From NCBI GenBank assembly GCA_017396925.1, contig JAFQKM010000007.1:1-9623 (forward strand): a DNA stretch of 9,623 bases, written 5' to 3'. The stretch's first letter is position 1. Each line of letters opens with the position of its first letter. Position numbers and translations under genes: made by a program. This stretch comes from Clostridia bacterium. GTDB lineage: Bacteria > Bacillota > Clostridia > Oscillospirales > Butyricicoccaceae. The notes below the pieces were generated by a model. That model had not been told where the DNA came from, did no database searches, and was given only the letters and a program-made list of their open reading frames with translations. Below, piece after piece: positions 1-6,527 of the stretch.

Positions 1-2
1 CT

Positions 3-575
3 GTCTGTATATTCGATGTGGCCCCGATCGGACCCTTGGGATCGGCGGTCGGATTTGCATCGCTGAATCGATTTGTACATGATTTTACCGGCGTGCATCT
101 GTCGCTGTACAGGCTTACCGATTGGCTGAGCCTGATCCCCTTTCTGATCGCCGCAGGATTTGCCCTGCTGGGGCTTGGAGAGTGGATCGGACGAAAACAG
201 CTCCGACAGGTGGAGTACAGCCTGTTTGTGCTCGGCGGATTCTATACGGCGGTCATTGTGGCATATGTATTCTTTGAAAAGATGGTTGTTAACTACCGGC
301 CGATCCTGATCGAGGGCAGGCTGGAGGCCTCCTATCCCTCTTCGACCACAATGCTTGTGCTCTGTATTCTGCCGACAGCCATTCTGCAGCTGCGCAGCCG
401 CATAAAGAATCCGGCCTGCAAAACGGTGATGACTGTTATGCTGACGATCTTTGCCGTTTTTATGGTTATCGCTCGCCTGATCTCCGGTGTTCACTGGTTT
501 TCCGATATTATCGGCGGCGTGCTGCTCAGCACCGGACTTGTGATGCTTTATATGGGCTTTGTCGATCTGAAATAA
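3..575 (+). CDS. PAP2-superfamily membrane phosphatase-like protein (5' end outside window)
   Basis: The reading frame is open to the left edge, so the true start lies upstream. The GTG at 18 is not a convincing start: it has no ribosome binding site and sits inside family-like sequence (FDVAPIGPLGSAVGFASLN). About 190 residues are visible, rich in hydrophobic helices and ending in a short tail (VDLK). Counting from the GTG as residue 1, PAP2 motif 1 is K88-x5-R94-P95 and motif 3 is R153-x5-H159-x3-D163, which supplies the nucleophilic histidine. Motif 2, normally PSGH, reads PSST at 107-110, so the usual general-acid histidine is a threonine. Family members remove phosphate from phosphatidic acid, undecaprenyl pyrophosphate or similar lipids at the membrane; the substrate here cannot be told. 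The altered motif 2 leaves open a noncanonical or weak enzyme. The gene ends just before a shared bidirectional terminator. Confidence 0.8.
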   Translation, partial: VCIFDVAPIGPLGSAVGFASLNRFVHDFTGVHLSLYRLTDWLSLIPFLIAAGFALLGLGEWIGRKQLRQVEYSLFVLGGFYTAVIVAYVFFEKMVVNYRPILIEGRLEASYPSSTTMLVLCILPTAILQLRSRIKNPACKTVMTVMLTIFAVFMVIARLISGVHWFSDIIGGVLLSTGLVMLYMGFVDLK

Positions 576-608
576 AAAAGCCAAGCTGCGATGCTGCAGC
601 TTGGCTTT
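576..608. terminator. Bidirectional intrinsic terminator between convergent genes
   Basis: A perfect 12-bp stem (578-589 with 596-607) closes a six-base loop. It starts right at the stop codon of the PAP2 gene and lies 34 bases past the stop of the minus-strand M20 gene. Read on the minus strand, the stem is followed by a run of six or more T, a strong signal. On the plus strand the T run is short but followed by a T/A-rich stretch. It therefore most likely ends transcription from both sides. Confidence 0.85.
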
Positions 609-641
609 AACTATTTTATGTGCTTTGTGGTTGAACGATCG

Positions 642-1787
642 TTATGCGAAATAGTCCAGCAGGAAAGCGGCAACGATCTTTGTGCCGACAGGCAGGGTAT
701 CCAGGAAGATGTGCTCTTCACGGGTATGTGCGCCCTTGCCAAGGTAACCGCCGAAGCAGACCGAGGGGATGCCCAGGTTGAAGGAGATGTTGCAGTCGGT
801 GGAGCCGGGATATGTGCCGATATTGCCATCATACTGTGTGCGGATGGCTTCGGTTGTGCGGGCTTCCAGATCGGCCTGCTTGTCCATAGGGATATCGCCC
901 ATGCAGGGACGCTCGCCCAGAATGGTGACCTTCAGATCGATGCAGTCCTTCTTGGCTTCTTCGATGATCTTGTTGAACCAGACGCCCATCTGATCGAGGC
1001 ACTTCTGAGAATCGGAGCGGTATTCATACAGCATCTGTGCCTGCTGTGCAATGGTATTGACCGATGTGCCGCCCGAGATCATGCCGACGTTATAGGTGGT
1101 CTTGCTGTCGCCGTCGACGGGAACTTCGATCTTATAGAGCTTTTCGATGATGGAAGCCATGCGCTGGATGGCGTTGCGGTTGCCGAATGCGCCGTAGGAG
1201 TGACCGCCTTCGGTGGTCAGCTCGATCTGGTAACGCATAGAGCCGACAGCCTTGTTGCAGAAGCCGGTGTAGCCGCCGTCCAGGGAAACCAGCTCGCCGA
1301 TGCGGCCGGCATAATCCTTGACGATCTGGCGAACGCCCTTCAGGTTGCCCAGGCCTTCTTCGCCGGCGTCCAGAACAAACAGAACACCCTTGGGTGCTTC
1401 CAGCTTGTTTTCGACGATATACTTGATGAGGGTCAGCAGAATAGCGACGTTGGCTGTATCGTCACCGATGCCGGGGCAGGCAGCGACATTGCCGTCGACC
1501 TTGACCGAGAAGGGTTCCATATCGGGGAAAACGGTGTCGGTGTGGGCCATGATGCACAGAACATCATTCTTGCCTTCGCACTGGTAGGGGTAGACAACGT
1601 TGAGTGCGTCGTCGACATAAACGCCTTCGCAGCCCAGCTTCTCCAGCCAGTTCTTGATGAACTCAGCTCTCAGCTCTTCGTGGTTGGAAGGAGAGGGGAT
1701 GGCACACAGCTCGAACAGAAGGTCCTGAATAAACTGCTCGTGGTTTTCCAGATAGGCCTTGGCCTCGTTTGTCAGTTGCTTGATCAT
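642..1787 (-). CDS. M20-family zinc metallopeptidase (PepT-like)
   Basis: This 381-residue protein has the M20 layout of a catalytic domain with an inserted dimerisation domain (about residues 180-290). Visible metal and catalytic residues are H82 and D84 (AHTDTVF), D109 (GIGDD), the E143-E144 pair (AGEEG), D170 (SLDGG) and H354 (GAHTREE). H196 (GGHSYG) matches the dimerisation-domain histidine that reaches the partner's active site. Length and residues fit an intact two-metal aminopeptidase or carboxypeptidase of the tripeptidase T type. No signal peptide is visible, so it probably trims peptides in the cytoplasm. An ATG at 1821-1823 would add 12 residues, but the ATG at 1785-1787 has an ideal AGGAGGG seven bases upstream, and the longer start falls about where transcription should begin. 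The gene is transcribed alone, divergently from the exoprotein gene. The exact substrate is not determined. Confidence 0.9.
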   Translation of the reverse strand: MIKQLTNEAKAYLENHEQFIQDLLFELCAIPSPSNHEELRAEFIKNWLEKLGCEGVYVDDALNVVYPYQCEGKNDVLCIMAHTDTVFPDMEPFSVKVDGNVAACPGIGDDTANVAILLTLIKYIVENKLEAPKGVLFVLDAGEEGLGNLKGVRQIVKDYAGRIGELVSLDGGYTGFCNKAVGSMRYQIELTTEGGHSYGAFGNRNAIQRMASIIEKLYKIEVPVDGDSKTTYNVGMISGGTSVNTIAQQAQMLYEYRSDSQKCLDQMGVWFNKIIEEAKKDCIDLKVTILGERPCMGDIPMDKQADLEARTTEAIRTQYDGNIGTYPGSTDCNISFNLGIPSVCFGGYLGKGAHTREEHIFLDTLPVGTKIVAAFLLDYFA

Positions 1788-1794
1788 AAGAGAT

Positions 1795-1801
1795 CCCTCC
1801 T
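1795..1801 (-). promoter_or_regulatory. Ribosome binding site that decides the M20 start
   Basis: On the minus strand this reads AGGAGGG, with seven bases before the ATG at 1787. It falls inside the longer open frame and so argues for the shorter 381-residue protein. Confidence 0.85.
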
Positions 1802-1827
1802 GATATATTTTTAGTAATGACATCTAA

Positions 1828-1856
1828 AGAATACCACTTTATGCCCTGTAAAACAA
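1828..1856 (-). promoter_or_regulatory. Predicted sigma-A promoter of the M20 peptidase gene
   Basis: On the minus strand a -35 box TTGTTT (1851-1856) and a -10 box TATTCT (1828-1833) are separated by exactly 17 bases. Transcription would start near 1821 and give a leader of about 33 bases. The boxes are imperfect, so the call rests on spacing and position. Confidence 0.45.
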
Positions 1857-1895
1857 GTGTAAATTGACAAGAGAAGGGGAAGGGTAAATTGACGA
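1855..1895. repeat. Pair of 16-base direct repeats in the divergent promoter region
   Basis: AAGTGTAAATTGACAA (1855-1870) and AAGGGTAAATTGACGA (1880-1895) match at 14 of 16 positions, with starts 25 bases apart. The second copy contains the -35 box of the rightward promoter and the first overlaps the edge of the leftward -35 box. They could be operator sites for a regulator of both genes, or tandem -35 elements. No regulator is identifiable. Confidence 0.6.
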
Positions 1896-1917
1896 AGGGA
1901 TAGAAGTATGATATGAT
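1889..1917 (+). promoter_or_regulatory. Predicted sigma-A promoter of the membrane-anchored exoprotein gene
   Basis: A -35 box TTGACG (1889-1894) and a -10 box TATGAT (1912-1917) are separated by exactly 17 bases. An identical TATGAT at 1907 is too close to the -35 box. The expected leader is about 65 bases, A-rich, with no obvious hairpin. A consensus TTGACA also lies at 1864-1869 in the upstream repeat copy, but no good -10 box sits at the right distance from it. Confidence 0.7.
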
Positions 1918-1988
1918 GTGGAACAAATATGAAATCGTGACAGTATAAATAACAAATCCACACAAAACAAAGAAAACAAGGAGGAAAT

Positions 1989-3620
1989 ATGGAAAACAAA
2001 CGTAATAAAAGCGGGGTTGGCCGCATTGCCATCAACCTGCTGGTGACCCTGGCCTTCGGCCTGGTCTATTTCTATTTTGAGCTGCCGGCCATCAACCTGC
2101 ACGACAAGAACTTCTACGGCTTCTTTTTCCTGATGTCGGCCGTCTATTGCGTCACGGCACTGGTCACTTCGGGCGTCTATAAGTTCGTCCAGCAGGGCGA
2201 GTTCTTCTCCAGCATCAAACAGGCCTGCCTGCTGCCCTTTATTCTGTGCGTACTGCTGCTGGTGCTCATGCTGGGCGGCAGCCTGATGTCCAGCGTTATC
2301 TTCCGCGCTTCCAGCTATACCGAACTGCTGCAGCCGGTCGACGGCGACTTCACCGAGGACGTCAAGGAGATCTCCTACAATCGTATTCCCATGTTGGATG
2401 CCGCTTCGGCTGCGCGTCTGGGCGACCGTAAGCTGGGTGAACTGAGCGACATGGTTTCCCAGTTTGAGGTTTCCGATACCTATTCTCAGATCAACTACAA
2501 GGGCGCGCCCGTCCGCGTTGCCCCTCTGGAATACGGCGACTTTTTCAAGTGGTTCAACAACTTCCGCAGCGGTCTGCCGGCCTATATCGTCGTCGATATG
2601 GTCGACCAGAGCGTTGATGTTGTGCGTCTGTCGGAAGGCATGAAGTATTCCGACAACGAGCTCTTCTTCCGCAATATCTACCGTTATATCCGCTTCAAAT
2701 ATCCCACCTTCATGTTCGATGACGTCAAGTTTGAGATCGATGAAGAGGGCACCCCCTACTGGATCTGCCCCAAGATCGAAAAGACCATCGGTCTCTTTGG
2801 CGGTACCGATGTCAACGGTGCTGTTATGGTCAATGCCATTACCGGCGAGCATGAATATTATGAAGAGGTTCCCCAGTGGGTCGACCGTATCTATGATGCC
2901 GATCTGATCATCGAGCAGTACGACTATCACGGCCTCTATCAGGGCGGCTTCCTCAACTCCATCTTCGGACAGAAGGGTGTAACCGTTACCACCGACGGCT
3001 ACAACTATATCGCCCTCAACGACGACGTCTATGTCTACACCGGTATCACTTCGGTGGGCGGCGACCAGAGCAACGTCGGCTTTATCCTGGTCAACGAGCG
3101 CACCAAGGAGGCCAAGTACTACTCCTGCGCAGGCGCCGAAGAATATTCGGCCATGAACTCGGCCCAGGGTGTTGTCCAGCATCTGAACTATACAGCCACC
3201 TTCCCGCTGCTGCTCAATGTGTCGGGCGAGCCCACCTATTTCATGGCACTTAAGGACAACGCGGGCTTGGTCAAGCTCTATGCCATGGTCAATGTCCGGC
3301 AGTATAATCTGGTTTCCACCGGCGCCACCGTGGCTGAGTGCGAAAAGGAGTATACACGCTTGCTGACCCAGAACGGTGTGGTCACTGCACCTTCCCAGCC
3401 CGAGAATGAAATCAAGGGTGTTGTCGAAGACATCCGCTCGGCAGTCATCAACGGCAACTCCTATTACTACTTCAAGTTGACCGGCAAGAACTGGTATTAT
3501 TCCATTGCTGCCTCCAATTGCGAGACCGCGGTTCTGGTCGATATCGGCGATCGCGTATCCATCCTGGACGCCGATGAAGAGGGCGATATCCGCACCGCAT
3601 CCGAGATTGTCATTGGGTAA
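1989..3620 (+). CDS. Membrane-anchored protein of unknown function with large extracytoplasmic domain
   Basis: This 543-residue protein begins at an ATG preceded by AAGGAGG. After a positive N-terminus (KRNK) there are three predicted membrane helices at about 12-30, 43-63 and 80-103. By the positive-inside rule the remaining 440 residues lie outside the cytoplasm. That region is rich in Tyr, Asp and aromatic residues and probably mostly beta. It has a conserved-looking centre (FGGTDVNGAVMVNAITGEHEYY at 270-291, broken here only as a description) and ends in a compact segment (about 474-541) whose alternating hydrophobic strands and Gly-Asp turn resemble an OB fold. I see no catalytic motif, sortase signal or lipobox. 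It is a monocistronic gene between its own promoter and terminator. A structural or envelope-maintenance role is only a guess; I do not recognise the family by name. Confidence 0.85.
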   Translation: MENKRNKSGVGRIAINLLVTLAFGLVYFYFELPAINLHDKNFYGFFFLMSAVYCVTALVTSGVYKFVQQGEFFSSIKQACLLPFILCVLLLVLMLGGSLMSSVIFRASSYTELLQPVDGDFTEDVKEISYNRIPMLDAASAARLGDRKLGELSDMVSQFEVSDTYSQINYKGAPVRVAPLEYGDFFKWFNNFRSGLPAYIVVDMVDQSVDVVRLSEGMKYSDNELFFRNIYRYIRFKYPTFMFDDVKFEIDEEGTPYWICPKIEKTIGLFGGTDVNGAVMVNAITGEHEYYEEVPQWVDRIYDADLIIEQYDYHGLYQGGFLNSIFGQKGVTVTTDGYNYIALNDDVYVYTGITSVGGDQSNVGFILVNERTKEAKYYSCAGAEEYSAMNSAQGVVQHLNYTATFPLLLNVSGEPTYFMALKDNAGLVKLYAMVNVRQYNLVSTGATVAECEKEYTRLLTQNGVVTAPSQPENEIKGVVEDIRSAVINGNSYYYFKLTGKNWYYSIAASNCETAVLVDIGDRVSILDADEEGDIRTASEIVIG

Positions 3621-3639
3621 AGAAACTGCATAATTCTGT

Positions 3640-3668
3640 AAAAAGACCGCCTTCGGGCGGTCTTTTTT
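3640..3668 (+). terminator. Strong intrinsic terminator with UUCG loop
   Basis: A 12-bp stem (3640-3651 with 3656-3667) closes an extra-stable TTCG tetraloop on a C-G pair and runs into a series of T. It lies about 20 bases after the exoprotein stop codon and separates that gene from the acyltransferase operon. Confidence 0.92.
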
Positions 3669-3710
3669 GCTGCCGCAGGTGCTAAAAAGCCGTTAAAAAG
3701 GAAAGAAAGT

Positions 3711-3739
3711 TTGACGGACTAAATATAATGTGCTACAAT
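3711..3739 (+). promoter_or_regulatory. Predicted sigma-A promoter with extended -10, acyltransferase-symporter operon
   Basis: TTGACG (3711-3716) and TACAAT (3734-3739) are separated by 17 bases, and TG at 3731-3732 makes an extended -10. The expected leader is about 75 bases. Confidence 0.75.
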
Positions 3740-3795
3740 TTGTGTAACTTCGTGTTTACGGAAAGTTTATGCACTTTAGAAAAGATTTATAAGAA

Positions 3796-3819
3796 ATAGC
3801 TGAAAAAGATGGGAGCTAT
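3796..3819 (+). promoter_or_regulatory. Small hairpin overlapping the acyltransferase ribosome binding site
   Basis: ATAGCT (3796-3801) and AGCTAT (3814-3819) form a perfect 6-bp inverted repeat around 12 bases. The right arm overlaps the GGGAG at 3811-3815 that precedes the ATG at 3823. In RNA it could partly mask the ribosome binding site. The stem is short and may be chance. Confidence 0.3.
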
Positions 3820-3822
3820 GTT

Positions 3823-5061
3823 ATGTCCGTTCAGACAGCACCCCAAAAAACCGAAACGAAAAAGAAAAAATGGCTGCGGGCGCGCCATCGCATCCTGACC
3901 GATCTGGCCCGTCCCATGCTGCGCCTGCTGTGCAAGTGGCGCTATGGCTGTGAGATCACACCCTTTGCCGAGCAGGGCGACCGCCAGTATCTGATCCTTT
4001 CCAATCACCAGACCCCCTTTGATCAGTTTTATGTGGCAACGGCTTTCAAAGGGGCCGTCTATTATATTGCCACCGAGGATATCTTCTCGCTGGGCTGGGT
4101 TTCCGATCTGATCCGCTTTCTGGTTGCCCCCATTCCCATCCGCAAGCAGATGGGCGATGTAAAGGCTGTTATGAACTGCATCCGTGTTGCCCGCGAGGGC
4201 GGCACCATTGCTCTTTTTCCGGAGGGCAACCGTACCTATAGCGGCAAGACCGAATATATGAATCCGGCCATCGTCGGCCTTGCAAAGAAGCTGCGTCTGC
4301 CCATTGCCATCTTCCGCATTGAAGGCGGCTATGGCGTCGAGCCCCGCTGGAGCGATGTCCGACGCAAGGGCAGCATGCAGGCCTATGTTCGTGAAGTTAT
4401 CGAGCCCGAACAGTATCAGGGGCTCAGCGACGAAGCCTTCCGCGAGCGCATCGAGGCTGCACTCTTTGTCGACGAAGGCAAGCCGGGCGGCATCTACCCC
4501 CATAAGCAGACCGCCGAGTATCTCGAGCGCGCTGTGTATATCTGCCCCCACTGCGGTCTTTCCCGGTTTGAGAGCTGCGGCGATATCGTCGAATGCAAGA
4601 CCTGCGGCCGTCAGGTTCGTTATCTGCCCACCAAGGAGCTGGAGGGCGTCGGCTTTGATTTCCGGTTCCGTTTCATGACCGAATGGTACGATTGGCAGAA
4701 GGACTTTATCAATGCCTTTGACACCCTGGCTCATACCGCATCGCCCATCTACGAGGATGTGGCCGATATCAGCGAGGTTATTGTCTATAAAAATAAAAGG
4801 CCTCTGTATAAAGAGGCAAAGCTGGCTCTTTACGGCGACCGTGTGGTCATTGAAGCGGCAGGGGAGACGCTGGAACTGCCCTATGCCGATGTGACCGCCA
4901 TGAGCTGCATGGGACGCAATAAGCTCAACATCTACTGGAACGACCGCGTTCTGCAGATCAAGGGTGACAAGCGCTTCAATTCGCTCAAATATGTTAACAT
5001 CTGCTATCGAAGCAAAAATATCTTGAAGGGGAATGAAGATGGAAAATTTCTGGGATTATAG
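3823..5061 (+). CDS. PlsC-type lysophospholipid acyltransferase with zinc ribbon and PH-like C-terminal region
   Basis: This 412-residue protein starts at an ATG seven bases after GGGAG. The N-terminal half is a PlsC/LPLAT domain: the catalytic H62-x4-D67 (NHQTPFD), the acceptor-binding FPEG block with following arginine (132-137, FPEGNR) and a block around 159-171 (LPIAIFRIEGGYG). Such enzymes transfer an acyl chain to a lysophospholipid at the inner face of the membrane. A basic stretch (KKKKW, 13-17) may help membrane contact. It is longer than a typical PlsC of about 200-250 residues. The extra part has a four-cysteine zinc ribbon (C241, C244, C258, C261) and then a beta-rich region (about 310-395) whose strand pattern resembles bacterial PH/GRAM-like domains; that last point is inference. 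It is the first gene of an operon and overlaps the symporter gene by 23 bases. The acyl acceptor is unknown, so no symbol is given. Confidence 0.85.
   Translation: MSVQTAPQKTETKKKKWLRARHRILTDLARPMLRLLCKWRYGCEITPFAEQGDRQYLILSNHQTPFDQFYVATAFKGAVYYIATEDIFSLGWVSDLIRFLVAPIPIRKQMGDVKAVMNCIRVAREGGTIALFPEGNRTYSGKTEYMNPAIVGLAKKLRLPIAIFRIEGGYGVEPRWSDVRRKGSMQAYVREVIEPEQYQGLSDEAFRERIEAALFVDEGKPGGIYPHKQTAEYLERAVYICPHCGLSRFESCGDIVECKTCGRQVRYLPTKELEGVGFDFRFRFMTEWYDWQKDFINAFDTLAHTASPIYEDVADISEVIVYKNKRPLYKEAKLALYGDRVVIEAAGETLELPYADVTAMSCMGRNKLNIYWNDRVLQIKGDKRFNSLKYVNICYRSKNILKGNEDGKFLGL
5026..5031 (+). promoter_or_regulatory. Ribosome binding site inside the acyltransferase gene that decides the symporter start
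   Basis: AAGGGG lies seven bases before the ATG at 5039 but only one base before the ATG at 5033, so the second ATG is the likely start. The site lies inside the end of the acyltransferase frame. Confidence 0.7.
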
Positions 5062-6418
5062 TGTATGGGGCAGTTTTCTGCTGATCGGCGTTCTGCTGGC
5101 CAGCCTGCTGGTGGCCAATATGCTGAAAAAGTGGGTTCGTCCCCTGCAGGAGTCGCTGATCCCCACATCGGTTCTGGGCGGCGGTATTCTGCTGCTGCTG
5201 GCCTGGGCTTACAAAGCTGCAACCGGTAATCTGCTCTTTCTGTGCCCCATCTTTGGCAAGAACGGTTACTCGACCCTCGAGATCCTGACCTACCATTGTC
5301 TGGCGCTGGGCTTTATCGCCTCGACCTTTAAAAGCTCGGAAGGCAAGCTGACCGGCAAGCGTGCCACCGAGATCTTCAATACAGGCGTCACCACCGTTGC
5401 CACCTATCTGCTGCAGGCGGTTATCGGTTTCGGCATCACCATGATCGCCGCGAAGGTTATGGATGGCTTTTTTGAAGCTGCCGGCATCCTTCTGCCCTTT
5501 GGTTACGGTCAGGGTACCGGCCAGGCTCTGAACTACGGCAATATTTATGAAACACAGCATGGCTTTGCCGGCGGCAAAGCATTTGGCCTGACCATTGCGG
5601 CGCTCGGCTTTCTCAGCGCATCGATCGGCGGCGTTGTCCATCTGAATCTGATGAAAAAGCGCGGCAAGCTGCATAAGGCCAATGTTGTTGAACGCCGCCT
5701 GACTGCTGAAGAGATCGAGCGCGACGATGAGATCCCCATGCAGGAGAGTATCGACAAACTGACCATTCAGCTGGCGCTGATTGCCGTTGCCTATCTGCTT
5801 ACCTATGTTCTGATGTATGGCCTGGGCCTGCTGCTGCCCGGTATGCGCTCGGTCGTCTATGGCTTCAACTTCCTGCTGGGCGTTTTGTCGGCCACATTGG
5901 TCAAGGCCGTTATGAATCTCTTCAAGAAGAGCAAGCTGCTGGTTAAGGAATATACCAACAACTTCCTGCTGACCCGCACCAGCAATATGTTCTTTGATAT
6001 CATGGTAACAGCGGGTATTGCCGCCATCCGTCTCGATATGCTGGAGAACTATTGGGGCATCATTCTGATCCTCGGCATCTCCGGCCTGATCGTTACCTAT
6101 GCCTACGAGCGCTATGTGGCCAAGGCGCTGTTCCCCGAGTATGCCGAAGAGCAGTTCCTGATGATGTATGGCATGCTGACCGGTACGGCCAGCACAGGCG
6201 TCATTCTCCTTCGTGAGATCGACGGCGATTTTCGCACCCCGGCCGCCGACAACATGGTCTATCAGAACTTCCCGGCCATCGTATTCGGCTTCCCCATTAT
6301 GCTGCTGGCCACACTGGCACCCGTCAAGCCTATGCTGACCTTTGGCCTGCTGGCTGCATTCTTTGCGGTGATGAACGTCATCCTGTTCCGCAGCCGCATC
6401 TTTGGTAAAAAGAAATAA
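5039..6418 (+). CDS. Sodium:glutamate symporter-like protein (GltS/ESS family)
   Basis: This 459-residue protein is almost wholly membrane helices, with a central charged cytoplasmic loop (about 205-240) between two halves, as in GltS. Matches to the family are an early IPTSVLGGG segment (41-49), the first-half signature GYGQGTGQALNYG (155-167) followed by a Gly-rich helix, and the second-half counterpart LTGTASTGVILLR (380-392) with a following TP. Glycine-rich re-entrant motifs repeated in both halves fit an inverted-repeat sodium-coupled carrier. The length is somewhat above GltS (about 400 residues). Glutamate is the family substrate but is unproved here. The gene overlaps the acyltransferase by 23 bases in another frame, so the two are cotranscribed and probably translationally coupled. 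An in-frame ATG two codons earlier (5033) is less likely because of ribosome binding site spacing. Confidence 0.82.
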   Translation: MENFWDYSVWGSFLLIGVLLASLLVANMLKKWVRPLQESLIPTSVLGGGILLLLAWAYKAATGNLLFLCPIFGKNGYSTLEILTYHCLALGFIASTFKSSEGKLTGKRATEIFNTGVTTVATYLLQAVIGFGITMIAAKVMDGFFEAAGILLPFGYGQGTGQALNYGNIYETQHGFAGGKAFGLTIAALGFLSASIGGVVHLNLMKKRGKLHKANVVERRLTAEEIERDDEIPMQESIDKLTIQLALIAVAYLLTYVLMYGLGLLLPGMRSVVYGFNFLLGVLSATLVKAVMNLFKKSKLLVKEYTNNFLLTRTSNMFFDIMVTAGIAAIRLDMLENYWGIILILGISGLIVTYAYERYVAKALFPEYAEEQFLMMYGMLTGTASTGVILLREIDGDFRTPAADNMVYQNFPAIVFGFPIMLLATLAPVKPMLTFGLLAAFFAVMNVILFRSRIFGKKK

Positions 6419-6430
6419 GCATATCCATCC

Positions 6431-6463
6431 AAGCCCCGCTTCATGCCCGAAGCGGGGCTTTCT
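6431..6463 (+). terminator. Intrinsic terminator after the symporter gene
   Basis: A perfect GC-rich 12-bp stem (6431-6442 with 6449-6460) closes a six-base loop, 12 bases past the stop codon. The T run after it is short and interrupted (TCT), so some read-through into the YbjN-like genes is possible. Confidence 0.75.
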
Positions 6464-6465
6464 GA

Positions 6466-6494
6466 TTGACGGCGATGATGTAAAGGAGTAAAAT
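6466..6494 (+). promoter_or_regulatory. Predicted sigma-A promoter of the YbjN-like gene pair
   Basis: TTGACG (6466-6471) and TAAAAT (6489-6494) are separated by 17 bases. The -35 box begins only three bases after the preceding terminator. Transcription would start near 6501 and give a leader of about 27 bases. Confidence 0.65.
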
Positions 6495-6527
6495 ACAGCT
6501 ATTACAAATTGTAAGGAGTGAAGTCTT

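Noticed and set aside
591..1814. 407-codon open frame on the plus strand opposite the M20 gene
   Set aside because: It begins inside the terminator hairpin and shows no protein motif; the minus strand has all M20 catalytic residues.
1788..1823. Upstream ATG that would lengthen the M20 protein by 12 residues
   Set aside because: The ideal ribosome binding site lies inside that extension, and the ATG falls about where transcription should start.
2028..2100. Repeated GCCATCAACCTGC at the start of the exoprotein gene
   Set aside because: The two 13-base copies encode similar 'AINL' residues within membrane and loop segments and look like chance plus codon bias.
1839..3182. 447-codon open frame on the minus strand opposite the exoprotein gene
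   Set aside because: It has no ribosome binding site, its composition is a low-complexity mirror of the real gene, and the plus-strand gene has promoter, ribosome binding site, membrane helices and terminator. Third-position GC bias leaves such frames open.
3724..3729. Perfect TATAAT upstream of the acyltransferase gene
   Set aside because: It is only seven bases from the TTGACG box and has no other -35 at the right distance; TACAAT at 3734 has exact spacing and an extended TG.
3787..4734. 315-codon minus-strand frame opposite the acyltransferase
   Set aside because: No start signal or motif; it mirrors a gene with intact HX4D and FPEG motifs.
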